Positions 34,872-43,927 of a DNA stretch of 62,921 bases are shown piece by piece. Numbering within the stretch: the first letter of the stretch is position 1; every line of letters starts with the position of its first letter. Below the pieces are notes generated by a model. That model ran no database searches, was not told the origin of the DNA, and saw only the letters and a program-made list of their open reading frames with translations. The position numbers and the translations under genes are program-made. The stretch is from Bacillota bacterium (GTDB lineage Bacteria; Bacillota; Sulfobacillia; Sulfobacillales; Sulfobacillaceae): positions 1-62,921 of the forward strand of contig JAJYTS010000002.1 in assembly GCA_021792935.1 (NCBI GenBank), written 5' to 3'.

Positions 34872-35039
34872 CTAGGGAGTATTATGGTGTTTTGGGGTTT
34901 GTGGCGGATTCATGGAACCAAGGATAACCGCCGATACTCCTAGGGCGAGTTCCAAGCCCAACCGCAGCCAACTGGACCCCGTCAACTCGAATATGGCGAC
35001 TCCGGCGGCGATGAACGCGGTGGCAAGTAATTTGTACAT
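34872..35039 (-). CDS. Small membrane protein (55 aa)
   Basis: From the ATG at 35039, with GGAGTTGAAATC upstream, it encodes MYKLLATAFIAAGVAIFE, a turn, then LELALGVSAVILGSM and a polar tail: two TM helices. It is divergent from the M24 peptidase. There is no recognisable family. The longer frame from 35093 lacks a ribosome-binding site. Confidence 0.55.
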   Translation of the reverse strand: MYKLLATAFIAAGVAIFELTGSSWLRLGLELALGVSAVILGSMNPPQTPKHHNTP

Positions 35040-35128
35040 GATTTCAACTCCAAACCATAACGGCTTTATGGATATAACGTCGTCATGTACCATAAGGTTT
35101 CAAGAGCGGAAAAATTTGGAGGTCCTCT

Positions 35129-36202
35129 ATGCGCCTTTCTGTAATTCAAGAACAATTGGCCCGGGTAAACGCTGTATTGGCTTTATCGCCGGGGGATGAT
35201 TTTCGTTATGTGGCGGGTTGGTCGCCTTTGCCGGACGAGCGGCTGACATTTTTAATTGTTGCCCCTGAAGGCGCACGGCTAGTGATTGCCTCGGTGAACG
35301 CCGAGGAGGCGGTCACGCATCTTAAGAATGGTGTTCCCATCGATCGGTTCACGGACGATGCCGGGCCCGTTGAGGTTCTTACGGGGGCGGTGTCTCCCTA
35401 TGAAGGTTTACGTTGGCTCGTTTCCGACGACGCCCGTTTTGATCACAGCCTCATTTTAGCGGGGGTTGTCGGTCAAACGCCGGGCTTGGCATCAGAAATT
35501 ATGGCGCCATTGCGCATGCGCAAAGACGAGGAGGAATGTAAGCGCCTAGCAGGTAGCCAGTCGATTAACGATTTGGCTATGAGGGCCGCTTTTGAGGCCT
35601 TGACGCCGGAAATGACGGAGTTGGAGCTGGCGGACGTCATTCGACGCAGCTTTATGGCTAATGGCGCCGATAAAGAGGCGTTTATTATTGTTGCCGCCGG
35701 AGAACATAGCGCGTTGCCTCACCATACCCCAACCTCAACAGTATTGGGTCAGGGGCCGGTTTTGCTGGATATTGGATGCTACTATCAAGGCTATGCCTCC
35801 GACATGACTCGGGTGGCTTATTTGGGAGAACCCTCGCAAGAGTTTCGCCGCATTCATGCGTTGGTGGAGCGTGCCGTGCAAGCTGCGCAGCGTGCCGCTC
35901 GCCCTGGAACTGAGGCCCAGTCCGTCGATCGGGCGGCACGGGCGGTGATTACCGAGGGTGGGTTTGGCGAAGCGTTCGTGCACCGAATTGGCCACGGCAT
36001 TGGTCTATCCGTTCATGAACCTCCGTCGGTTGCGGAAGGGAATATAATGAAGTTGCCGGAAAACGCCGCCTTTTCCATTGAGCCGGGGATTTATCTCCCG
36101 GGGAAGTTTGGTGTACGGTTGGAAGAAGTGGTTATCAACCGCGCGACGGGGGCGGAAGTATTGTCGAAAGTATCCCGAGACATCTATGTCAAAGCGATCT
36201 AG
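35129..36202 (+). CDS. M24-family aminopeptidase (Xaa-Pro dipeptidase type)
   Basis: It has 357 residues. The creatinase-like N-terminal domain (about 1-125) is followed by a pita-bread catalytic domain. The dinuclear metal ligands are all visible: Asp in LLDIGCYY, Asp in ASDMTRVA, His in GHGIGLSVHEPP, Glu in SIEPGIYLPG and Glu in RLEEVVI. It cleaves residues N-terminal to proline. A strong TTTGGAGGTCC precedes the ATG. Confidence 0.9.
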   Translation: MRLSVIQEQLARVNAVLALSPGDDFRYVAGWSPLPDERLTFLIVAPEGARLVIASVNAEEAVTHLKNGVPIDRFTDDAGPVEVLTGAVSPYEGLRWLVSDDARFDHSLILAGVVGQTPGLASEIMAPLRMRKDEEECKRLAGSQSINDLAMRAAFEALTPEMTELELADVIRRSFMANGADKEAFIIVAAGEHSALPHHTPTSTVLGQGPVLLDIGCYYQGYASDMTRVAYLGEPSQEFRRIHALVERAVQAAQRAARPGTEAQSVDRAARAVITEGGFGEAFVHRIGHGIGLSVHEPPSVAEGNIMKLPENAAFSIEPGIYLPGKFGVRLEEVVINRATGAEVLSKVSRDIYVKAI

Positions 36203-36267
36203 TCATTGTCGGGAATGGGAGTTTCGCCAGGTCATTGCTGGCATGAGTGAGGGGTGGGGAGGACGTT

Positions 36268-36738
36268 ATGGAAGACGCACTGGTAGGGACGAAGGCGCCG
36301 GATTTTACGTTGCCTGGCACCGAGGGGCCAGTTCATTTGGAGGCATTGCGGGGCCGGGTGGTGGTGCTGTATTTTTACCCGCGTGATAATACGCCTGGGT
36401 GCACCACGGAAGCCTGCGACTTTCGTGACGCCTACGCGGATTTGAATGACGAAGGTGTCGTGGTGTTAGGGGTGAGTACGGACTCACTCATTAGTCACGA
36501 GAAGTTTCGCGCCAAGCATCAACTGCCGTTTCCGCTGTTGGCGGACGAGAATGCGGCGGTGGCTAAGCTGTATGGTGTGTACAAGCAAAAGAACATGTAT
36601 GGGAAACTTAGCTGGGGCATTGAGCGCAGCACCTTCGTGATTGATTCGGACGGAATTGTTCGCAAGGTCTATCGCAAAGTGCGCGTGGCGGGTCATGTCG
36701 AGGATGTGCGTGCCCAGGTGCAGAAGGTTCGGCTATGA
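36268..36738 (+). CDS. bcp: Thioredoxin-dependent thiol peroxidase (Bcp/PrxQ)
   Basis: An atypical 2-Cys peroxiredoxin of 156 residues. RDNTPGCTTEACDFRD holds the peroxidatic Cys45 and resolving Cys50, spaced five apart as in E. coli Bcp. It reduces H2O2 and lipid hydroperoxides. I start at the ATG at 36268 behind GGGGAGGAC; the frame from 36247 is slightly longer. It overlaps nth by 4 bases, pairing peroxide removal with oxidative DNA repair. Confidence 0.92.
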   Translation: MEDALVGTKAPDFTLPGTEGPVHLEALRGRVVVLYFYPRDNTPGCTTEACDFRDAYADLNDEGVVVLGVSTDSLISHEKFRAKHQLPFPLLADENAAVAKLYGVYKQKNMYGKLSWGIERSTFVIDSDGIVRKVYRKVRVAGHVEDVRAQVQKVRL

Positions 36739-37397
36739 CCGACAAGGTTGGCCGGGTATTAGATAAGTTGGAGCGGTTGTATCCAGATGCCATCACTGAG
36801 CTGCACCACGAAACACCGTTTCAGTTGCTGGTGGCCACCATGCTGTCGGCTCAATGCACGGATGCCCGGGTTAATTTGATTACCCCTGGGTTATTCGAAC
36901 AATACCCGGATGCCCGCTCCATGGCTGACGCCTCAGTAGAGGCGATCGAGATGTTAATTCGCAATTGCGGATTGTTTCGCACCAAGGCTCGCAACATTCA
37001 GCGCACCGCCCAACTCTTGATAGAACGTTGGCAGGGGGAGGTCCCGCAAGACCGCGCCCTGCTTTTGTCGTTGCCGGGTGTTGGCCGCAAGACGGCCAAC
37101 GTGGTGCTAGCTAATGCTTTTGGACAAGATGCCATTGCCGTGGATACCCACGTGTTCCGAGTGGCTCATCGTTTAGGATGGACCACGGCGAAGGACGCGG
37201 ATGGGACGGAAGAGGATCTCATGCGTCTGATACCTCAGGAAAAGTGGTCGCGGGCCCACCATTGGCTTATTTTGCATGGTCGACGGGTTTGCTTCGCGCG
37301 AAATCCCAACTGTGCCGAGTGCGTGTTGTATCCCGAATGTGAAAGAGTTGGCGTGGAAAAAGCTATGGATAAGTCTCAGGTGGTGTCACCCCAATAG
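36735..37397 (+). CDS. nth: Endonuclease III
   Basis: A DNA glycosylase/AP-lyase for oxidised pyrimidines, 220 residues. The helix-hairpin-helix LPGVGRKTANVV carries the catalytic Lys119, and VDTHVFRVAHRLGW carries Asp137. The [4Fe-4S] cluster ligands CFARNPNCAECVLYPEC are in the canonical C-x6-C-x2-C-x5-C spacing. Its ATG overlaps the bcp stop (ATGA). It is followed by small GC hairpins (37389-37417). Confidence 0.94.
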   Translation: MTDKVGRVLDKLERLYPDAITELHHETPFQLLVATMLSAQCTDARVNLITPGLFEQYPDARSMADASVEAIEMLIRNCGLFRTKARNIQRTAQLLIERWQGEVPQDRALLLSLPGVGRKTANVVLANAFGQDAIAVDTHVFRVAHRLGWTTAKDADGTEEDLMRLIPQEKWSRAHHWLILHGRRVCFARNPNCAECVLYPECERVGVEKAMDKSQVVSPQ

Positions 37398-37417
37398 GGG
37401 GTTCGGGGATTCGCCCC
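37389..37417 (+). terminator. Two small GC hairpins after nth
   Basis: CCCC-AATA-GGGG (37389-37400, overlapping the stop) and GGGG-ATTCG-CCCC (37405-37417) lie back to back. Neither has a T-tract, so any terminator function is tentative. Confidence 0.3.
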
Positions 37418-37569
37418 ACCCGTCGGACTAAACAGGTGCGGTACGCGCAATCATGAGGCAGTGATCCGCAAAAGGTGAAAATACGCCGCCGATAAGGGGC
37501 GGGCCATTCATTTTAGTGAAGTGGCCCGCTTTAACGTCAAGACTGACGGTTGCATCACGGTCAACCCCA

Positions 37570-38343
37570 TTATTTTTCAACAGGAGTTCCATCGACAACG
37601 AGTTGATCAACCTTTTCATGGTAGAAGCAGAGGAGTTGGCGAATTTTCGGAATTTCTGGGATTGGCTGCGGATAACCCCACACGATGTCCGGGTGGACCT
37701 CGTCATTGACTGTCGCCGACCAGTATGAGGCGGTGCCTTTGTAAGGGCAAACGGTGTGGGTATTCGTAGGTGTCAGGTATTCCATCCGTACGTCTTCGCG
37801 AGGGAGGTAGTAGCGCGTCGGCATTCCCGTTTCGAAAACGAGTACCGGTCGATGACTATCTGCCAGCAACGTCCCGCCAAGATAGATTTTCACGTGACGC
37901 GAACTCGGAATCGCGTCCACCCGTTTAAATGGATCGCGCGGGTGCTTGAAGACTTCTTCCTCTTCCTCATACCAATGGTCGACCTGGTCCCAGTAGAAAG
38001 CGCGGTAGTCTTTAATTTGTTCACATGCTGGCAACGGATGCGTGTAACTCCACACCGCGTTTTCGGATTCCCGATCGCCAGCCTTGATGGTCCAATAGGA
38101 TGCTTGGCCTTTATAGGGACACGTTGTGGTGTGGTCGGTCCGCTTCAGCCACTGGTCATCAACGTCCTCGCGCGGAAAATAGTACACCGGCATTTGATTG
38201 CGTTCCCGCAATAGCAGCACGCGCCGGCTGTTGGCGATTGTCTGACCGTTGAAAACGACCCGCACCCAGCGGGGGCTCTCGAGTATTTCGAGGACTTGTC
38301 CTGTAGGCAGCCCTGGTGTGGCATTGTACTTCATTGTCATCAC
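37570..38343 (-). CDS. Tandem DUF427-domain protein
   Basis: 257 residues made of two copies of DUF427. The motif YYFPREDV...TCPYKGQASYW in the first half recurs as YYLPREDV...VCPYKGTASYWS in the second. The family is common and uncharacterised, with a beta-rich fold. It lies 28 bases downstream of the ABC permease genes on the same strand, so it is probably the last gene of that operon. Whether it acts on the imported substrate is unknown. Confidence 0.85.
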   Translation of the reverse strand: MMTMKYNATPGLPTGQVLEILESPRWVRVVFNGQTIANSRRVLLLRERNQMPVYYFPREDVDDQWLKRTDHTTTCPYKGQASYWTIKAGDRESENAVWSYTHPLPACEQIKDYRAFYWDQVDHWYEEEEEVFKHPRDPFKRVDAIPSSRHVKIYLGGTLLADSHRPVLVFETGMPTRYYLPREDVRMEYLTPTNTHTVCPYKGTASYWSATVNDEVHPDIVWGYPQPIPEIPKIRQLLCFYHEKVDQLVVDGTPVEK

Positions 38344-38371
38344 CCACCCTCGTTAGTGAATTGTTAGATCG

Positions 38372-39301
38372 TTAAGAGCCCATACGAACTCTGGGATCGA
38401 TCCAAAGATACAACAGATCCGTCACCAGGTTGGCGAGAATGATCCAACCTGCCCCAAAGAGGACTGTACCGACTATGAGTGGAATGTCGAGGTTTTGGAT
38501 GGCCATCCATGCCTGCCAGCCGATCCCGGGCCAGCCAAATACGACTTCAACGACGACGACGCCGCCCATAAAGTAGCCCCAGTCCATTCCCATTTGCGTG
38601 AGTAGAGAAGGTAGGACGTTGGGGCCGATGTGGCGAATGACCACTTGGCGATAGGAGAGGCCCTTGGCCTGTGCCACGCGGACAAAAGGCTGGTCCATCA
38701 CGTCGAGGACGCGGGCGCGCAAAAGACGTGCGTAATAGGCCGCGCCCCCAATACCTAGTGTTAGAGCGGGTAGTAATAGGTGGGCGGCCCATGGCGCGCC
38801 ATAGCCTCCGATTGGCAGTAGTTTTAGGCGATATCCCAAAAGAAAGAGAAGCACTGTCCCCACCCAAAAGGGCGGCATCGCCAGTCCTAAAAACACAAAC
38901 CCCGAGGACAAGTGGTCCCAGATTGAATGCCGCTTAAATGCGGAAATGAGACCTAAAGGCAATCCGATCAGTACTTCTAAGATGACGCCGCCAATAGTGA
39001 GTAGAAGAGTCGCAGGGAAATGCTGCCATAAGAGCCTGATGACGGGCACATCATATTGTATGGACGTGCCAAAATTTCCGCGTACAACCCGTCCGATATA
39101 TCGTAAGAATTGCCAATACACCGGTTGGTCTAATCCGAGCTGGTGACGAATGATTTGGATGGTGGCGGCGTTAGCATGGGGACCGGCGATAGCGCGGGCC
39201 GGATCCGCGGGAACCAAGTAAATCAGAAAGAACGTGATGGCTCCAACCATGAGGAGCTCTATCACGGCCCATCCTAGACGCCTTAATGAATAAACGACCA
39301 T
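38372..39301 (-). CDS. Peptide/nickel-type ABC transporter permease (DppB-like)
   Basis: A 309-residue inner-membrane permease. It shows the six-TM pattern and the family start (MVVYSLRRLGWAVIELLMVGAITFF), LVPADPARAIAG, and the EAA-type loop YARLLRARVLDVMDQPFVRVAQAKG that docks the ATPase. It is separated by 3 bases from the other permease gene. No ATPase gene (DppD/F) is found in the window. Confidence 0.9.
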   Translation of the reverse strand: MVVYSLRRLGWAVIELLMVGAITFFLIYLVPADPARAIAGPHANAATIQIIRHQLGLDQPVYWQFLRYIGRVVRGNFGTSIQYDVPVIRLLWQHFPATLLLTIGGVILEVLIGLPLGLISAFKRHSIWDHLSSGFVFLGLAMPPFWVGTVLLFLLGYRLKLLPIGGYGAPWAAHLLLPALTLGIGGAAYYARLLRARVLDVMDQPFVRVAQAKGLSYRQVVIRHIGPNVLPSLLTQMGMDWGYFMGGVVVVEVVFGWPGIGWQAWMAIQNLDIPLIVGTVLFGAGWIILANLVTDLLYLWIDPRVRMGS

Positions 39302-39304
39302 CGT

Positions 39305-40171
39305 TTACCTCCGTACTTTCGGTGTGCGGCTGAGTTGTTCAGCCAGCGCCTCACCAGTCATCGAGAAAGCCGCGACGGTTAGGATAATCGCCAACCCGGG
39401 CCAAAACATGAGCGATGGATCGCTGCTGTAATAGTTTTGCGCTTGCGCGATCATGAGCCCCCAATCCACTTGCGGCGATTGCACTCCAGCCCCTAAAAAC
39501 GATAAGCCCGAGGCCAGCAGCACGACTTGGCTCACCGTCAGAGTGAAACGGGCGACGGCCGTGCGGATGACTTGAGGCAGGACATGCACCGCCATCACGC
39601 GCAGGTCCCGGGCACCCAGGGCCCGTGCCATCGCCACGTACTCAGCCTCTCGAATGGTGAGAACTTCCTGACGGATGAGCCGTGCCGTGTATGACCAACT
39701 GACAAACACGATGACGCCAATAAGCGAGCCGAGGTTGGGCTCTGTTACCATCACCATGGCAATCGCCAACAGGGTAACGGGAAGGCTCATGACAATGTCG
39801 GTAAACCGGGCAATGAGGTTGCCCCAAAAGCCCTCCCAATACGCGCTGGCAATGCCCACAACCGTTCCAATCGCGGTGGCGAAAAAGCCCGACACTCCGG
39901 CGATTAGCAAGGTTACCCGTCCGCCGTACAGCAGACGAGAGAGTTCATCGCGGCCATACGCGTCAGTGCCTAGTGGAAACACTCTGCTGGGCGGAAGCGG
40001 TGTCCCCGCCGCCGTTAGCCCGTTTGGGAAGAGTGTAGCCGGATTGTGCGGGGCCAATTGGGGTGCGAATAGAGCTATTAGCGTCAGAGCAACAATGAGT
40101 CCTCCGCCCACGACGAGCCCAGGTGGCAGGTTGCGGCGCCATTGCGCCACCAGGGTCTCGTATCGCGTCAT
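39305..40171 (-). CDS. Peptide/nickel-type ABC transporter permease (DppC-like)
   Basis: A 288-residue permease. It has the N-terminal TM followed by APHNPATLFPNG and PLGTDAYGRDELSRLLYGGR (the DppC hallmark), then the EAA-type loop LTIREAEYVAMARALGARDLRV. It pairs with the DppB-like gene. The order SBP, C, B, DUF427 on the minus strand is unusual compared with the common A-B-C-D-F order. Confidence 0.9.
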   Translation of the reverse strand: MTRYETLVAQWRRNLPPGLVVGGGLIVALTLIALFAPQLAPHNPATLFPNGLTAAGTPLPPSRVFPLGTDAYGRDELSRLLYGGRVTLLIAGVSGFFATAIGTVVGIASAYWEGFWGNLIARFTDIVMSLPVTLLAIAMVMVTEPNLGSLIGVIVFVSWSYTARLIRQEVLTIREAEYVAMARALGARDLRVMAVHVLPQVIRTAVARFTLTVSQVVLLASGLSFLGAGVQSPQVDWGLMIAQAQNYYSSDPSLMFWPGLAIILTVAAFSMTGEALAEQLSRTPKVRR

Positions 40172-40209
40172 GCTCGAAATTCCTCCCAGGCGGAACTAGT
40201 CATCACCGG

Positions 40210-41799
40210 TTACCGCGAATAAAACGCGGCGAAGATGGCGGGGCCGAATACCGGGTTGTGGAGATGAGGATGAATGCGGGTTGAATAAAAGATGGTGGTC
40301 ATCGGTACATACAGAGGTACGTAGGCCGCATCCTTCATAGCCTGTTCGTCTGCGTTCTTAAAGGCTTTGGTGCGTTGTGGGCCCAATGGCATGGCCTGGG
40401 CTTGTTTCGCCATCTGATCAAGCTTGGTGTCACATAAAAAGGCTGGATTTGAGCCTCCCACCACAGCAGCGCTGCAGCTGGTAAATCCATTGATGAAATC
40501 GGCCGCGTCTGGATAATCCATAAACCAAGAGTACGTCAGCATCGGTATTTGGGCCACGGCGGTCGTTTCTTGCGGCAACGGCTTTAAGTGTACCGTGATG
40601 CCAATTGCTTTCAGATCGTTTTGAACTTCTGTCCCAATCACTTCCCCATCCGGACCCTCCGCCGCCATTCCTAGCGTGGTCGTAAATCCCTGCGGGAATC
40701 CCGCCTGATCGAGAATCTGCCGGGCTTTAGTGGGGTTGTATGGATACATATTGGGAATATCTTTCTCAAATCCCGGAAGCGTTTTCGGCAATATGCCGTT
40801 AGCGGGGGTGCCTCGATTTTGCAAGAGCCGCACCAGGTGCTGCTTATTGATGGCCATTTCCACCGCTTGACGAACCGCCAGTTTATTAAATGGTGCGACC
40901 CGTGTATTTAAAGCGAGGAGGTAAATTCCGACGTTCGCAAACTTCACCATATCCTTAGACCATTTGGGATTGCTTTGAAGCCCCGCGTACTGCGACGATG
41001 GGATGCCGTCAAAAATCCAATCCGCTTGCCCCGATTGAACTCGGAGGATGCTTGTGCTGGGGCTGACGCCCATATCGACCACGAGACCGGAATATCGAGG
41101 TTTTTGGGCGAGGGTGTAGTGCGGGTTAGGCGCTAACGTCATTTTGGTGCCGACTTCCCATGTGCGCAAAATCCAGGGACCGTCCGTGACGGGCTTGGTG
41201 CTAATTTGGCTTACCGCGGCCGGATTAATCGGGAATCCTGCCGGGGTGGCCAAGATTTCCGGAAATGCTGAGTATGGTTTGCTTAAGTGGTATTGGATGG
41301 CTAGCGGGTTTACCACGGTGACGCCTGAGAGAGTCTTGGCTTGACCAGATTCGTAGGATTGGGCGCCTTGCAGCATGGTCCAAAGATAGCCGTCAGGCGA
41401 ACCGGTTTTTGGGTTGAGTTCGCGCTTGAGAGAATCGGCAAAATCCTGGGCGGTTATGGCACTCCCATTGCTCCATTTGAGGCCCGGCTTGAGGTGAATG
41501 GTGTATGTCAATCCATTATTGGAAACTTGCGGCATACCCGACGCAACAGCGGGAACCATCTGCGCGGAGGCATTGAGCATGTAGAGTCCGCGATACAAAA
41601 GATAACCCGCGTTCCATTCGTCGCCGCTATAAATTTTGTTGGGATCAATCGTGCCAACTGTTCCGGACATGGTTGCCACCAGAGGGCTTTGGGAGTGTGT
41701 CGTACCTTCCGAGCCTGGGGCTTGGCCCCCGGTCGTTCCGCATCCCGCTAGAACGAGCGCTAAGGAAATCAGCCCGAATCGCTTCCATTGAGCAAACAT
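40210..41799 (-). CDS. ABC transporter solute-binding lipoprotein (family 5)
   Basis: An extracytoplasmic peptide/nickel-type binding protein of 529 residues. The N-terminus is a lipoprotein signal ending in LVLAGCG, with the Cys to be lipidated. It contains the SBP_bac_5 core: GLTYTIHLKPGLKWSNGSAITAQDFADSL split across strands, and RQAVEMAINKQHLV. I start at the ATG at 41799, behind AAGGAGGCTTCAC; the frame is open to 41955 but the extra part is not signal-like. It is first in its operon and likely feeds the two permeases. Confidence 0.9.
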   Translation of the reverse strand: MFAQWKRFGLISLALVLAGCGTTGGQAPGSEGTTHSQSPLVATMSGTVGTIDPNKIYSGDEWNAGYLLYRGLYMLNASAQMVPAVASGMPQVSNNGLTYTIHLKPGLKWSNGSAITAQDFADSLKRELNPKTGSPDGYLWTMLQGAQSYESGQAKTLSGVTVVNPLAIQYHLSKPYSAFPEILATPAGFPINPAAVSQISTKPVTDGPWILRTWEVGTKMTLAPNPHYTLAQKPRYSGLVVDMGVSPSTSILRVQSGQADWIFDGIPSSQYAGLQSNPKWSKDMVKFANVGIYLLALNTRVAPFNKLAVRQAVEMAINKQHLVRLLQNRGTPANGILPKTLPGFEKDIPNMYPYNPTKARQILDQAGFPQGFTTTLGMAAEGPDGEVIGTEVQNDLKAIGITVHLKPLPQETTAVAQIPMLTYSWFMDYPDAADFINGFTSCSAAVVGGSNPAFLCDTKLDQMAKQAQAMPLGPQRTKAFKNADEQAMKDAAYVPLYVPMTTIFYSTRIHPHLHNPVFGPAIFAAFYSR

Positions 41800-42309
41800 T
41801 TGTGAAGCCTCCTTAAAATATTTGAGATCACAGGTGGCTGGACCGCTTTTCGTTGGGGGGACACGGGACTCCAAGGATAGCCCAGAGCAGTTTGAAGTGA
41901 GGCGGTGCACCATTTCACAAGCACGGACTAGGGTGGGCCGGTACGCCCAGCGCAACGCAAGTTTTTTCAGCCATCAATAAATTTTATCAGATGCTTCGTA
42001 AAACTTCCCATTCAGGGTCGAGATATAACGCGCTGACGTTGTCGGGCGGAAAGAAGAGGCGGCCGCATAGGCCCGGACCGTCGTTGCCGTGGGGCTCTTG
42101 CGCCCGGTCCCCGGGGACGTCACACGGTGGTCGTTTTGCTCCATTCGTAAAGAATTTAGGAGTCTCTGTTGCCTGGAATCGTCCGTGATATGGCCCATTT
42201 AATAATGATTTTGCCAGTGGCCCAGCCACGGGTTATAGACGTGGGGGAATAGGGTGAGGAGGGTCAGGGTAGACGAAGAGGCTGCCCTGACCTACCATAC
42301 GCACCGGGG
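41800..42309. other. Mostly non-coding; possible gene remnant on the minus strand
   Basis: A minus-strand open frame (42229-41987) ends in EPHGNDGPGLCGRLFFPPDN and VSALYLDPEWEVLRSI, which looks protein-like. It lacks a convincing start or family, so it may be the tail of a decayed gene. Otherwise I see only the leader of the solute-binding protein gene. Confidence 0.3.
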
Positions 42310-42774
42310 TTAAATTTCTTCGATATCGGCATCCCATTGGACATCGATGGCGTTTTTGACACTTTCGTGAGCGGGGCATCCTTGGGCATGAACCTGGAGA
42401 GCCCGTTCGGTTTCTGGACGTTGATCTTTGGGGACAGCCAGCCGGTAGTGCATGATAATTTGGGTGATATGAATGGTTTTGTCTTCTCCTTCAATGACTC
42501 CTTCAACCGTTGCCGTGTATCGTGTACGGTCGAACTTGACATGGCGCGCTGCCAGTGCGCCGGCCAGGGTGCCATACATTCATCCGCCGACCGCAGCCAC
42601 GATGTGGTCTAGCGTCGAGGCCATAGGCACGCCTTCGCTCACGCCGTAATATTCGCGTAAATTTCCCTGCATCCCATAGACTACGGGAGCGGGAACCTCG
42701 CCCATGTACGCGTGACGTAGCCCGTGCCGATACTCTAATTGGTTTCGCGAGATGTACCGAAAAGCCTTTGCCAA
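42310..42774 (-). CDS. OsmC/Ohr-family protein with in-frame TGA at the catalytic Cys (candidate selenoprotein)
   Basis: A 154-codon frame from a TTG at 42774 (AAAGGAGG eight bases upstream) to a TAA. It is interrupted once, at codon 65 (42582-42580), by TGA. The context is STLDHIVAAVGG-U-MYGTLAGALAAR, and OsmC proteins have their peroxidatic Cys exactly there. The second conserved Cys is kept (Cys133 in AQGCPAHESV). Both flanks are clean OsmC sequence in one frame, so UGA read as Sec (or Cys) is the simplest explanation. Such proteins reduce organic hydroperoxides. A 5-bp hairpin starts 15 bases after the TGA, which is a weak SECIS candidate. A nonsense mutation remains possible. Confidence 0.75.
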
Positions 42775-42899
42775 TCGACGTTCCTCCTTTAGGGACCATA
42801 TCGCTGGCTGCACGAGTTCGCCGATAATCTCTGGCAAACCGGGGATCCCCTACGCCAGCCTCGTCTTCCGCACTAATGTGACACAAAACTTTGAAACTC

Positions 42900-42918
42900 A
42901 CAATAGATTGTCTATTGT
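42900..42918. promoter_or_regulatory. Perfect palindromic operator upstream of OsmC gene
   Basis: ACAATAGA-TTG-TCTATTGT is an exact 8-3-8 inverted repeat about 126 bases upstream of the OsmC start. ACAAT/ATTGT arms resemble the operators of MarR/OhrR-type peroxide regulators. No such regulator lies in the window. Confidence 0.5.
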
Positions 42919-43056
42919 CGCACATTGAAAACGCAGATTTAGGTTATGGCGTTTTGCTAATTCCACAGACCCATGGGGACGGGGTGAGGTTTCCTGGTGA
43001 CTATATGGACAGAAATTGGAGAACTCGAGCGCTGAATAGCGAACTCGTTGAATAGG

Positions 43057-43242
43057 CGAATCTTGCTGGATGAATCGGATGGTGCGATGGGTAATCGCCA
43101 AACCCGCCTATCCCTGGGTGAACGGATCCTCGTGCTGGTGATGGACGTGTTGTCCGGGAAAACCCCGTTGCAGCGGTTTGCAACGGAACGAACCGGGCAG
43201 TAGGCGGAATTGTTCTCGTCGTTCCGATGCGGACCAATATTG
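43057..43242 (+). pseudogene. IS1634-type (DUF4277) transposase, N-terminal remnant
   Basis: One frame reads SLGERILVLVMDVLSGKTPL then QRFATERTGQ, a stop (TAG), then AELFSSF. This matches the N-terminal DUF4277-like segment of IS1634-family transposases (typically SPGERILALVLDILTGKTPL). No start, DDE core or ends are left. A C-terminal remnant of the same family lies at 49.9-50.6 kb in the same orientation. Confidence 0.55.
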
Positions 43243-43459
43243 CGGACCCACCATCAGCCTATCGCTAGTGCGAAAGGGGGCGAGAGTCTCGCAAGACATC
43301 TTCACGATCGGTCGTGTCCATAATAACCGGTAGAGACCGTGATGTAGCGGACACACCGGGCGAATTACCAGCCTTTATGGATTGGCCCGCTGGAGCGAGC
43401 GTTTCAGCAAGCCCCGTGGGTTAAGATGTCTTGCACACGTGCGGATGGGCGTGGGCAGA

Positions 43460-43927
43460 CTAAACATTTCGGCGAAACATTCCCTCAATCATCAATTTAA
43501 TGAGTTGATCAGGACGATCGCTAAAAAGATATTTTATTACGTAGCCCAAAAGAGTACCCGCTTGGGCGAACACTGGCGTAAAAAAGACGCTGGTTTCCCA
43601 CTGCGTAAGTTTCAAACGATCTCTGCCGACTAGCGAGAGCAAATGGAGAGCCCATGCCGACTCCCCGCCAAATAACAGGAGCAACACACCGCCAAAGACC
43701 ACGCGCATCCAACGTTCGTGCCGTGTCTGGTCTTTTAGCGGGCCCATTAGTTGAGTTACCAGAAGTTTTCCGTGAAAGGCTCGCTGCCGCAGAACATCGG
43801 CCTGAGCGTCAATGAGAGTGGAATCATCAGGCTTAGTATCCTCATCGGGAACCAGTAGGGATTCCAGTTGACTGCGGTACCAGAAACAATGGACGGATTT
43901 GCCATTATCGACGTACGTACAACCCAT
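43460..43927 (-). CDS. Small membrane protein coupled to the ImmA-like protease
   Basis: A 155-residue protein beginning MGCTYVDNGKSVHCFWYRSQ. It has a charged region and then two hydrophobic segments (VVFGGVLLLLFGGESAWALH and FFTPVFAQAGTLLGYVIKYLF). Its ATG overlaps the end of the protease gene by 23 bases, so the two are translationally linked. No family is recognised. It could be the substrate, sensor or effector of the protease. Confidence 0.6.
   Translation of the reverse strand: MGCTYVDNGKSVHCFWYRSQLESLLVPDEDTKPDDSTLIDAQADVLRQRAFHGKLLVTQLMGPLKDQTRHERWMRVVFGGVLLLLFGGESAWALHLLSLVGRDRLKLTQWETSVFFTPVFAQAGTLLGYVIKYLFSDRPDQLIKLMIEGMFRRNV

Noticed and set aside
42503-42925. 140-codon minus frame across the OsmC gene and operator
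   Set aside because: It is out of frame with the OsmC sequence and Arg/Gly-rich, as a shadow would be.
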